The position numbers and the translations under genes were made by a program. Of a stretch of DNA of 9,657 nt, positions 1 to 6,067 are shown piece by piece. Numbering within the stretch: position 1 is the stretch's first letter; every line of letters begins with the position of its first letter. The notes beneath the pieces are model-generated. The model did no database searches, was not told the origin of the DNA, and saw nothing but the letters and a program-made list of their open reading frames with translations. The DNA comes from an uncultured Mycoplasmatota bacterium (GTDB lineage: Bacteria; Bacillota_I; Bacilli_A; RF39; UBA660): NCBI GenBank assembly GCA_947297555.1, contig CAMYTM010000013.1:1-9657 (forward strand), written 5' to 3'.

Positions 1-167
1 GAACACCATTTGTTAATGGTGCTAAGGTGGTTTGCAATGTAGAAAAACATGGTAAAAATAAAAAAATTGTTGTTTTCAAATATAAACCTAAAAAGAAATA
101 TCGTAATAAACAAGGACATAGACAACCTTATACTAAATTAGTTGTTAAAAAAATTGAAGTTAAGTAA
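1..167 (+). CDS. rplU: 50S ribosomal protein L21, C-terminal part (5' end outside window)
   Basis: The reading frame beginning at base 3 and ending at TAA 165-167 gives 54 residues that match the C-terminal half of bacterial L21. They include the stretch VVFKYKPKKKYRNKQGHRQP, followed by a YTKL segment and a basic tail. L21 binds 23S rRNA in the large subunit. The start codon lies upstream of the window. The gene heads the usual rplU-prp-rpmA operon, and prp begins only 2 nt after its stop, so the genes are surely cotranscribed. Identification rests on the very conserved KYKPKK...GHRQPYT signature, which is diagnostic for this family. Confidence 0.97.
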   Translation, partial: TPFVNGAKVVCNVEKHGKNKKIVVFKYKPKKKYRNKQGHRQPYTKLVVKKIEVK

Positions 168-169
168 TT

Positions 170-475
170 ATGATTAAAGTGAAAATCGAAAAAAAGGAAA
201 ATCAAATAGAGTGTATTAAAATAAGTGGACATTCTGGATATGCAGAGTCTGGCTATGATATAGTTTGTAGTGCGGTTTCTAGTGTTGTGACAACATCTAT
301 AAATGCAATTGTTTCTTTTAAAGAGACAATTAAAGTAGAAGATGATGGGAATGTATTAGAAATACGTATTTTAGAATATGATGACATAACCAATAAACTC
401 ATACACAACATGATAAATCTATTAAAAGAAATTGAAAAACAATACAAAGAAAATATTAAAGTGGAAGGAGAATAG
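170..475 (+). CDS. prp: Ribosomal-processing cysteine protease Prp (YsxB family)
   Basis: This 101-aa protein belongs to the Prp/YsxB family. In Bacillota these enzymes cleave the N-terminal extension from ribosomal protein L27, an essential step of 50S assembly. The signature GHSGYAESGYDIVCSAVS is present, placing the catalytic His at residue 21 and the catalytic Cys at residue 33, both in their expected sequence context. Length is normal for the family. The gene sits between rplU (2-nt gap) and rpmA (3-nt gap), which is the standard position. No strong Shine-Dalgarno precedes ATG 170 (only GAAG about 11 nt upstream), so translation is probably coupled to rplU. Its substrate, an L27 with an extended N-terminus, is the next gene. 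Confidence 0.95.
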   Translation: MIKVKIEKKENQIECIKISGHSGYAESGYDIVCSAVSSVVTTSINAIVSFKETIKVEDDGNVLEIRILEYDDITNKLIHNMINLLKEIEKQYKENIKVEGE

Positions 476-478
476 CGA

Positions 479-763
479 ATGTTAAAGTTTGTGTTTAATT
501 TACAACGTTTTGCTCATATTAAAGCACAAGGTTCTACAAAAAACGGACGTGATAGTGCAGGTAGACGTTTAGGTGCTAAAGCAAGCGATGGTGAATTTGT
601 AAGCGCAGGTTCTATTTTATACCGCCAAAGAGGAACTAAAATTTATCCTGGTACGAATGTTGGCATGGGAAAAGACCATACTTTATTTGCAAAAATAGAT
701 GGCGTTGTTAAATTCGAAAGATTAGGAAGAGATAAAAAGAAAGTAAGCGTATACGAAAAGTAG
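479..763 (+). CDS. rpmA: 50S ribosomal protein L27 precursor with Prp-cleavable N-terminal extension
   Basis: The 94-aa product is L27. After an 11-residue extension it carries the conserved STKNGRDS, GRRLGAK and RQRGTKIYPG segments, a VGMGKDHTLFA block and a basic C-terminus. The N-terminal tail of mature L27 reaches the peptidyl transferase centre. The extension MLKFVFNLQRF precedes Ala12 and corresponds to the Bacillota pro-sequence that Prp cleaves, usually ending LQFF before Ala. Here the penultimate residue is Arg (LQRF), which is unusual. Mature L27 would be 83 residues starting AHIKAQGSTK. A good ribosome binding site (AAGGAGA, 466-472) lies 6 nt before ATG 479 and overlaps the end of prp. 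A weak hairpin-T-tract follows the stop. Confidence 0.97.
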   Translation: MLKFVFNLQRFAHIKAQGSTKNGRDSAGRRLGAKASDGEFVSAGSILYRQRGTKIYPGTNVGMGKDHTLFAKIDGVVKFERLGRDKKKVSVYEK

Positions 764-775
764 GCGCTTTTTTTT
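745..775 (+). terminator. Possible weak terminator after rpmA
   Basis: AAGCG (745-749) can pair with CGCTT (765-769), with a 15-nt loop, and an eight-base T run (768-775) follows directly. The stem is short and begins inside the rpmA coding end. Its position at the close of the ribosomal operon is right for a Rho-independent terminator, but the stability is poor. The T run also merges into the -35 box of the next promoter. Confidence 0.35.
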
Positions 776-802
776 GACTTAGATTTAGAGATTTGTTATT
801 AT
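774..802 (+). promoter_or_regulatory. Vegetative promoter for the 838-1908 gene
   Basis: TTGACT (774-779) and TATTAT (797-802) are separated by exactly 17 nt. TG at 794-795 makes an extended -10 element. The expected start is near 809, giving a leader of about 30 nt that contains the ribosome binding site AGGGGAGAGG (821-830). This starts a transcription unit separate from rplU-prp-rpmA. Confidence 0.7.
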
Positions 803-837
803 AACTAACACGGAGTTTTGAGGGGAGAGGATTTTAA

Positions 838-1908
838 ATGCTAGCAATGAATATTGATGTAAATAAAGCGGTAGAAAAGACACTAGAAATAGCAAAAATG
901 GAAATAGAAGTAAAGGATAAGTTTGCTAAATATGCACCAATTTATATGGCGCCAACTGGAAATGTAAAAAGTACAATAGAATTGTATAAAAACAGAATGG
1001 CTAAAATAGACCATGCTTTAGTTGTAGGGGCACAAGGTGCTTTTGCCTATGAATTAGCATTACAATGTGAAACTAAGAAAATCGACTGCTTTGATAAAAA
1101 TATATTACAATATATGTTTTTTGCGCTCTATGATACGGCGATTAAGACTTGTGAGTTTAAAGAATTTATTCGAAATTTTACATCAATAACTAGGATGTCT
1201 GGAAGAGTACAACAAGTAGAGAATATGCTAAGCGAATGGTTATTTTTCGATTTAGTAGAAAATATGAAAGGCATAGAGAAGGAATATTGGTCTAAATTAT
1301 ATAAAAAAGTAGAAATAAAAAGTTTAATAGGAAGTAATCTTTTTAGAATGCATTATCCGCTCAATTTTGAATATTTGCAAAAATATTCTTCAGTATATAA
1401 TGAAAAAACATATTACCAATTACAAAAATTATTATTAACAGAACAATTAGAAATAAATTATCATATATGTGAAATTGATGAATTACATAAAGAATTTCCA
1501 AAGAATAATTATAATTTAGTTATGTTTGATAATGTTTTACAATATTACAAATCCATTCCAGTGTTAGATAATGTAACAATGATTAATAAATACATTAAAG
1601 AAAAGTGGTTACCGCTTTTGAAAGAAAATGGTCAAATACAGTTAGGATATGGTTTTGAAGTAGTAGGGGAATCTGTAAAACAGATTTTAAATAGTGCAGA
1701 AAATAGTTTTTCTAATGATTTATACGATTTAATGAAAAAATCTCTTGTAACTCGTGATATTAAAGAAGGTTTTATTGCAAATATTGTACAAAAATATTAT
1801 TTGGAAAATAATCAAGAGAAGCATTTTCAATTAGATTTTATACCAGCAGTAGAAGAAAATGATGGACATAATGATTCTGAAAATGTAATTTTGACCTATA
1901 AGAAATAG
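838..1908 (+). CDS. Predicted SAM-dependent transferase, methyltransferase fold, DUF3419/BtaA-like
   Basis: This is a 356-aa soluble protein with no signal peptide or membrane segment. Residues 60-72 (ALVVGAQGAFAYE) look like the first strand and SAM-binding loop of a class I methyltransferase fold, and CFDKN at 84-88 looks like the acidic end of strand 2. The helix that follows (QYMFFALYDTAIKTCEFKEF) resembles the DUF3419 family pattern. That family includes BtaA, which transfers an aminocarboxypropyl group from SAM to diacylglycerol. A later NLVMFDNVLQYY block (226-237) fits the strand-4 region. The loop lacks a clean GxGxG, as is common in DUF3419 proteins. ATG 838 is chosen because a strong AGGGGAGAGG lies 7 nt upstream. 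The substrate is unknown. The fold call is fairly firm; the DUF3419 assignment comes from motif recall and is tentative. Confidence 0.55.
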   Translation: MLAMNIDVNKAVEKTLEIAKMEIEVKDKFAKYAPIYMAPTGNVKSTIELYKNRMAKIDHALVVGAQGAFAYELALQCETKKIDCFDKNILQYMFFALYDTAIKTCEFKEFIRNFTSITRMSGRVQQVENMLSEWLFFDLVENMKGIEKEYWSKLYKKVEIKSLIGSNLFRMHYPLNFEYLQKYSSVYNEKTYYQLQKLLLTEQLEINYHICEIDELHKEFPKNNYNLVMFDNVLQYYKSIPVLDNVTMINKYIKEKWLPLLKENGQIQLGYGFEVVGESVKQILNSAENSFSNDLYDLMKKSLVTRDIKEGFIANIVQKYYLENNQEKHFQLDFIPAVEENDGHNDSENVILTYKK

Positions 1909-1939
1909 AATTTGTTTGTATTTAGAAAGCCTACATTCA

Positions 1940-1955
1940 AATAGACTTTTCTATT
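1940..1955 (+). repeat. Perfect small hairpin overlapping the trmB promoter
   Basis: AATAGA (1940-1945) and TCTATT (1950-1955) form a perfect 6-bp inverted repeat around a CTTT loop. It covers the proposed -35 box (1942-1947) and part of the spacer. It may be a weak terminator stem without a proper T run, an operator, or chance in AT-rich DNA. Confidence 0.3.
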
Positions 1956-1970
1956 ACAATTTGATAAAAT
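1942..1970 (+). promoter_or_regulatory. Probable promoter for the trmB-like gene
   Basis: TAGACT (1942-1947) and TAAAAT (1965-1970) have a 17-nt spacer. The -10 box lies only 3 nt before the ribosome binding site AAAGAGG (1974-1980), so the leader would be very short. The -35 match is moderate. Confidence 0.45.
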
Positions 1971-1988
1971 GATAAAGAGGTGTATGAA

Positions 1989-2626
1989 ATGCGATACAAT
2001 GTTGTAAAGGGTGCAAAATATATAATCGAAGATAGTGAACACGTTATCAAAAAACCAGAAACGCATAAAAATAAATGGCATATGGTATTTGGTAATAACA
2101 ATCCAATTTGTTTAGAACTTGGTATGGTAAGAGGAATCTTTATCATAGAGATGGCGAAAGCAAATCCTAATAAAAATTTTATTGGACTTGAAATAGATGG
2201 TTCTCAAACGGCAACAGCCGTGAAAAACATTGGAACCAAAAAACTTAAGAATTTAAAAATTATCTGTGCAGACGCAAGTAATATTGCAGAGTATTTTGGG
2301 AAAGAGATAGACACCATTTATTTGACATTTTCAGAGCCATGGCCAAAAAACAAGATGAGAAAAAAAGATTTACTTCTATGAATTATTTAAAGTTATATGA
2401 TCGTATTTTCAAGAAAAATAAACACATCATTCTAAAAACCGATAACAAAATTCTATTTTCATCTTCTTTAGAAAATTTAAGTAAATATTGGTATACATTC
2501 GAAAGAGTTAGTATGGACTTACATCATGATGAAAGAAAAATTCCCAATTTAATGACGGATTTTGAAGTACAATACTATAAAAATAATCGTCCTATTTATT
2601 ATGTCGATGCAAGTTTTAGAGATTAG
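1989..2626 (+). pseudogene. trmB: tRNA (guanine-N7-)-methyltransferase, frameshifted (TrmB-like)
   Basis: Two overlapping frames together make one TrmB-like protein, the enzyme that forms m7G46 in tRNA. Frame one (ATG 1989, ribosome binding site AAAGAGG 8 nt upstream) runs through the KNKWHMVFGNNNPICLE region and FSEPWPK to a TGA at 2379-2381. The next frame continues the family sequence: DEKKRFTS, ILKTDN, MTDFE and RPIYY, ending at 2626. The break maps to the six A at 2345-2350. Adding one A there restores PWPKKQDEKKRF and a protein of 212 residues, which is normal family length. The SAM loop is also altered: GMVRG (residues 45-49) replaces the usual GxGxG, and SDPWPK reads SEPWPK. The gene may be decaying, wrongly sequenced in a homopolymer, or rescued by -1 slippage on A AAA AAC. 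A GTG at 1980 is an alternative start but overlaps the ribosome binding site. Confidence 0.85.
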
Positions 2627-2641
2627 GAAGTATAAAATGCT

Positions 2642-2665
2642 TTCTTTTTCTATGTATAAAAAGAA
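2642..2665 (+). terminator. AT-rich hairpin after trmB, possible weak terminator
   Basis: TTCTTTTT (2642-2649) pairs with AAAAAGAA (2658-2665) across an 8-nt loop, 16 nt after the trmB stop. The stem is almost pure A/T and no T run follows on the plus strand, so termination strength is doubtful. Confidence 0.2.
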
Positions 2666-2681
2666 TCATTATTGAAAAAAG

Positions 2682-2780
2682 TGTTACCAAAGTTCCATTC
2701 TATCTAGAGTGGGCCAGAAGTAGATCTTTTTCCTCCAACCCTGAAGAGAATTTCATAAAAATATCGCTTTTTGGGTAACA
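2682..2780. repeat. Nested inverted-repeat element, candidate structured RNA or small mobile repeat
   Basis: The 322-bp gap between trmB and the 52-aa ORF shows no convincing gene but does contain nested pairings. The outer helix is TGTTACCAAA (2682-2691) with TTTGGGTAACA (2770-2780), ten pairs with one bulged G. Inside it ATTCT (2697-2701) pairs with AGAAT (2747-2751). Inside that ATCTA (2702-2706) pairs with TAGAT (2721-2725). The interval is less A/T-rich than its flanks. On the minus strand it reads as a 25-codon frame (2781-2704) with no ribosome binding site. It could be a small structured RNA, a decayed palindromic repeat, or part of a remnant mobile element. No known RNA family was recognised. 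Confidence 0.35.
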
Positions 2781-2874
2781 TAAGTGGTTATTATAAAAAG
2801 TGAAAATGATAATACAACTGATTCGACAAAATTAGGCGGAACTTCTACTACAAATTATCTTTTTTAAATGCTTT

Positions 2875-2904
2875 TTGACAAATTCGGAGTAAAATCTCTA
2901 TTTT
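2875..2904 (+). promoter_or_regulatory. Partial promoter upstream of the 52-aa ORF
   Basis: A perfect -35 box TTGACA (2875-2880) is present. The best -10 at suitable spacing is only TATTTT (2899-2904, 18-nt spacer), so the promoter is incomplete. The segment 2874-2887 matches 13 of 14 bases at 5137-5150, where a good promoter does exist. The predicted leader would be about 40 nt. Confidence 0.35.
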
Positions 2905-2948
2905 TTTCGGAATTGAAGATACAATAAAATAAGAAAGAGGGCTAAAAA

Positions 2949-3107
2949 ATGATTGAAAGAGAGGTAGGAACCACTGTAAAAGAAATTGGAGCAGGAGGGA
3001 TTATCTGTTTTTATGAAGAATTACTCCATATAGATGACAAACACTTTATTATCCCAATTTCAAATGTATTAAATGTCTCAAACACAAAAGAATTGCAACC
3101 AGAATAG
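2949..3107 (+). CDS. Small hypothetical protein, 52 aa
   Basis: ATG 2949 has a near-ideal ribosome binding site (AAGAGGG, 2935-2941) 7 nt upstream, and the frame runs 52 codons to TAG 3105-3107. The product begins MIEREVGTTV and alternates hydrophobic and charged residues (for example FIIPISNVLNV), suggesting a small mostly beta soluble domain. It has no signal peptide, membrane helix or recognisable motif, and I do not recognise the family. It stands alone, with a partial promoter upstream and a separate promoter just after its end for the 3181 gene. The strong ribosome binding site is the main reason to believe it is translated. Confidence 0.55.
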   Translation: MIEREVGTTVKEIGAGGIICFYEELLHIDDKHFIIPISNVLNVSNTKELQPE

Positions 3108-3127
3108 AACTACTACTTAACAGTGAT

Positions 3128-3156
3128 TTGACAAAACTCCTAAAAATTGGTAATAT
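3128..3156 (+). promoter_or_regulatory. Promoter for the 3181-5120 gene pair
   Basis: A consensus -35 TTGACA (3128-3133) is followed after 17 nt by TAATAT (3151-3156). TG at 3148-3149 gives an extended -10. The ribosome binding site AAAAGGGGG (3166-3174) lies shortly downstream, before ATG 3181. Confidence 0.65.
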
Positions 3157-3180
3157 GATATCATCAAAAGGGGGATTAAT

Positions 3181-4038
3181 ATGGCAGAAGGAGAATTGTT
3201 TTCCATTGCTACATTAATATGGGATTATGCAAGTAAAGGCAAAGAAATTGACAAGGATTATGTAGAAAGAATAGTAGAAATTGTAAAAAATGCAAGGAAC
3301 TTACAAAAATTAATCCAACATGTTCATTTTACCGATAGAGAAGATACCTTAGAAAGACTTGCCAGTTATGAAGCAGCGTGGAAAATGCTTCATGTAAATT
3401 TAAATAAAATGAAAACAGAAGAGACGTTACCATTTTCTAAAACCAATAGCGATTTTGAAAATAAGAGAATGGGCTATTATTTAGAAAATACCAAAGACCT
3501 TTTACACGCATTAGAACATGTTAGTCAATATAAAAAGTGCCTGGAAAAAGAAGAAGGAATGGAAACAAAGATACTAAATTTATCTTATCATCAACTGTTT
3601 AATAAGTGGGAACGTTTTCGAGAAAAACACAATACTTCCACAGTCTTAGTAGAAGTAACCAAATTATATTCTATGCACCATATTGCCATTCATAATGCCA
3701 ACAGAAGTATAGCACCCTTTGAAAGACTTGCTGAGATAAAAGCCATAGAGTTTGAAGAAAATCTTGCGAATGTATTAGATTTGCCTTTCTTAATTGATTA
3801 TACCTCCTTTAAAAAATTAGAAATGAGTTATCTTGCTCATTATTACTATAATGCTCCCACTATTTATTATTTAAATCAACATGGTATTTATAAAAGAGCA
3901 GAGAAAATTTTAGAAGAAGGACAAACCTTGGAATTTGAAGATAGATTAACGCTTGGTTTATCTATTACAAAAGAAGAACAGTCAAGTGCAAAAAAGGAAT
4001 TAATCAAAATGCGTTCGAGGTTGGAAAAGAGGAATTAA
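3181..4038 (+). CDS. Zincin-like protein with degenerate active site (HALEH), paralogue of the 5194 gene
   Basis: This 285-aa soluble protein belongs to an uncharacterised family shared with the 5194-6057 product. Both have an IDKDY/IDQEY plus EIV segment near residue 23-35, a strand-like SYEAAWKML/TYSSVFKEI segment, an ERLA motif, a PT..YL segment (about 226 here) and a C-terminal RL..GL.IT block. At the position where the paralogue has HELNH, this protein has HALEH (109-113). Both metal-binding His remain and Glu181 of ERLAE lies 72 residues on, exactly the paralogue spacing, but the catalytic Glu is Ala. I infer a metal-binding or scaffold protein that lost peptidase activity. Ribosome binding site and promoter are strong, so it is expressed rather than decaying. 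The next gene starts 2 nt after its stop. Confidence 0.7.
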   Translation: MAEGELFSIATLIWDYASKGKEIDKDYVERIVEIVKNARNLQKLIQHVHFTDREDTLERLASYEAAWKMLHVNLNKMKTEETLPFSKTNSDFENKRMGYYLENTKDLLHALEHVSQYKKCLEKEEGMETKILNLSYHQLFNKWERFREKHNTSTVLVEVTKLYSMHHIAIHNANRSIAPFERLAEIKAIEFEENLANVLDLPFLIDYTSFKKLEMSYLAHYYYNAPTIYYLNQHGIYKRAEKILEEGQTLEFEDRLTLGLSITKEEQSSAKKELIKMRSRLEKRN

Positions 4039-4040
4039 AA

Positions 4041-5120
4041 ATGCACAATACATTTATAAAAATGGCCCAAGAATTAGAAGAAAATATTTTGAATAACAAA
4101 ATTAAAATGAAAACTAAAGAAGATTGGGATAAATTAAAAGGAATAGTTTGGAATTTAGGGGAACTTTATGGTGAAGAAGAACTAGAATCTCAAGGTATTA
4201 TTGAAGATGAAGATAGAACCATTACGATAGAAAATTGTCAAAAATTTACTAAGTTAGTTTGGAAATTCATGAAACAAATGGAAGTAAAACACGAAAAAGA
4301 CTTTTTAAAAGGTTTAGAATCTATCATGCACCATTTAAGATTTCTAGTTTTATATAATAGACTAGGTAATTATAGAAGAGAATTAGTGGAAGAATATGAG
4401 CAAGAATGTAAAAAATCTGGAAATATTCCTTATATAGAAATAGTAGATGATTTTGATAAAAGTCTTCCTATTAAGCGTATTAAAGAAAACGACTATCCTC
4501 ATTTTATAGAATCCTATAATCAACAAAAAGAAATGCATAGAAATGGACGAATGGAGCAAATATTTGATTATAACCAAGATGTAATCAATTTACAAAATGA
4601 AATTATAATGGGAAAATTAAGAATAGAAAATATAACACAATGGAATATTTTTAAAACTTTTGTTCATAATTTTTTAGAAAGTTATCGTGCTTCCTTTGCT
4701 GACTTAGAAAAAATCAATCATATTGTTTTTCGCACTGATCGAAGTTCGTTTTTAGATTTAATCCAAAAATGTATTGAAAATATAGAAGAGAAATATAATG
4801 GACTGGTTTCAAAAGAAGATGTTCCCACGTTATTTGATTTTATACAAGTACTATGTCATCATTATGTCCTTAGTGAAAAATTAAAGGATATTGAGACCAA
4901 TATAAATAAAGCCCCAAAATTTACAGGAAAGAATTTAGAAGAAGGAAAAGTTGTAGCCAATAATAAAGGAACACTAGTTTGTATTGATAAAAAAACAGAA
5001 GAAGAATACGAGAAACTAGAAAGCGAAATTGAAAAAATATCTGCAAAATATAATGAGGCTCAAGAATTTATATTTGGGATGAATTTATATGAATCAGCAG
5101 AAAATAAACGAGCAATATAA
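4041..5120 (+). CDS. Hypothetical helical protein with an internal tandem duplication, 359 aa
   Basis: I do not recognise this family. It is soluble, highly charged and mostly helical. Residues about 19-113 and 191-286 appear to be two copies of one unit. W29/W201, N38/N210 and Y43/Y215 share one offset of 172, and the pairs HH 97-98 and HH 273-274 recur with a 4-residue insertion. Between the copies lies a linker of about 75 residues. The C-terminal part holds a short possible beta region (about 293-316) and an acidic coiled-coil-like helix (319-343). It is translated 2 nt after the HALEH protein (ribosome binding site AAGAGGA, 7 nt spacing), so the two are cotranscribed and may interact. 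Rho-independent termination follows at its stop. Confidence 0.7.
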   Translation: MHNTFIKMAQELEENILNNKIKMKTKEDWDKLKGIVWNLGELYGEEELESQGIIEDEDRTITIENCQKFTKLVWKFMKQMEVKHEKDFLKGLESIMHHLRFLVLYNRLGNYRRELVEEYEQECKKSGNIPYIEIVDDFDKSLPIKRIKENDYPHFIESYNQQKEMHRNGRMEQIFDYNQDVINLQNEIIMGKLRIENITQWNIFKTFVHNFLESYRASFADLEKINHIVFRTDRSSFLDLIQKCIENIEEKYNGLVSKEDVPTLFDFIQVLCHHYVLSEKLKDIETNINKAPKFTGKNLEEGKVVANNKGTLVCIDKKTEEEYEKLESEIEKISAKYNEAQEFIFGMNLYESAENKRAI

Positions 5121-5135
5121 CATTTACTCGTTTTT
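5106..5135 (+). terminator. Rho-independent terminator at the end of the 4041 gene
   Basis: AAACGAG (5106-5112) pairs perfectly with CTCGTTT (5127-5133) over a 14-nt loop, and the T run 5131-5135 follows. The stem begins inside the last codons of the 4041-5120 gene and spans its stop. It separates that pair from the next promoter, whose -35 starts 3 nt later. Confidence 0.65.
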
Positions 5136-5137
5136 CT

Positions 5138-5166
5138 TTGACAAAATCGGCAACCTTACTTAAAAT
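5138..5166 (+). promoter_or_regulatory. Strong vegetative promoter for the 5194 gene
   Basis: TTGACA (5138-5143), a 17-nt spacer and TAAAAT (5161-5166). It directly follows the terminator. The ribosome binding site AAGGAGA (5181-5187) lies 6 nt before ATG 5194. Confidence 0.75.
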
Positions 5167-5193
5167 AAAAACACGGGAAAAAGGAGAAGCAAC

Positions 5194-6057
5194 ATGGGAC
5201 AAAACTATTGTGAAGAAGTCAAAAACTTAATTTTAGAATATAAAAACCAAAATAGAAATATAGATCAAGAATACATTAGAAAAATATTAGAAATAGTAAT
5301 TGTTAGTGAAACATTACAGGAAGTATTAGAAAGTCACTGTATTAATAACGATTCAAAACAAAAGCAATATGTAATGACTTATAGTTCTGTATTTAAAGAA
5401 ATTACTTTATATCCTCATAATATAGAAAACAATTACAATAATAATCCTAGCATACAAACTATTCAATCTAATAATTTAGAAGCAGAATATGTGAAGTTTT
5501 TATATTTAAATAGAATTCTTTTTCATGAACTCAATCATGCCTATTATGTGAATCGAATGAATCAGCAGAAAAATCAAATAGATAATTTAGAAACTAGAAT
5601 GTTATTTTTTGAATTTCAGTATTCAGGACTGACGCTAGAGCAAATCAATCATATGAACAAATGGAAATATGAAAAATGGCTTTGGGCAGTAAAACGCTAT
5701 AATAAAACCTATTATAAAAATATTCAAAATTCATTAAAAGAAAGATTAGCAAACCTTTATTCTTACCAAGTTTCTAGAAAAATCGCTGATTTATTAAACT
5801 TGCCCCAAATTAGTATGTGGGAACACTTGCAAGAACTAAAATTATATACGAGAGCAAATGCCGGTAAATCTCCAACACTTTCATATTTAAAAAAGATATG
5901 TTCTCTAAAAGAATTTCGCGAATTACAAAAACAAATAGAGATGTCTTCCTTATCTTTAGAAACCCGTTTAAAATACGGGTTAGAAATTACACCATTAGAA
6001 TTTGAACAAATTTTGATTCAAAAAAAGGAATTAGAAAGAAAATTAAAAATGTTTTAG
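5194..6057 (+). CDS. Putative zinc metallopeptidase (HELNH), uncharacterised family
   Basis: This 287-aa protein has the zincin motif LFHELNH, with His111, Glu112 and His115 as the likely metal and catalytic residues. Glu183 in KERLAN is a plausible third ligand, 72 residues downstream. A strand-like segment YVMTYSSVFKEITL (59-72) precedes it, as in many zincins where an edge strand binds substrate. The C-terminal half, with a PTLSYL segment and RLKYGLEIT, matches the 3181 paralogue. No signal peptide or membrane segment is visible, so it should act inside the cell. The substrate is unknown. The gene is monocistronic between its own promoter and the obg promoter. Compared with its paralogue it keeps a complete HExxH and is therefore the likely active member. 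Peptidase activity is inferred from motif only. Confidence 0.7.
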   Translation: MGQNYCEEVKNLILEYKNQNRNIDQEYIRKILEIVIVSETLQEVLESHCINNDSKQKQYVMTYSSVFKEITLYPHNIENNYNNNPSIQTIQSNNLEAEYVKFLYLNRILFHELNHAYYVNRMNQQKNQIDNLETRMLFFEFQYSGLTLEQINHMNKWKYEKWLWAVKRYNKTYYKNIQNSLKERLANLYSYQVSRKIADLLNLPQISMWEHLQELKLYTRANAGKSPTLSYLKKICSLKEFRELQKQIEMSSLSLETRLKYGLEITPLEFEQILIQKKELERKLKMF

Positions 6058-6067
6058 ATAGATGAAT

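Noticed and set aside
1896..2146. Minus-strand frames of 61 and 69 codons (1896-2081 and 1937-2146)
   Set aside because: They lie antisense to the start of trmB and its promoter, have no ribosome binding site and no protein-like pattern; shadows in AT-rich DNA.
2704..2781. 25-codon minus-strand frame within the inverted repeat
   Set aside because: No ribosome binding site on the minus strand, and the reading frame is a by-product of the repeat region; kept only as part of the repeat finding.
2784..2867. 27-codon GTG frame in the gap after trmB
   Set aside because: No ribosome binding site, and the frame begins right after an in-frame stop; too short to support.
4383..4577. Minus-strand 64-codon hydrophobic frame
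   Set aside because: It lies fully inside the 359-aa gene on the opposite strand, and its Phe/Ile richness is what A-rich coding DNA gives when read in reverse.
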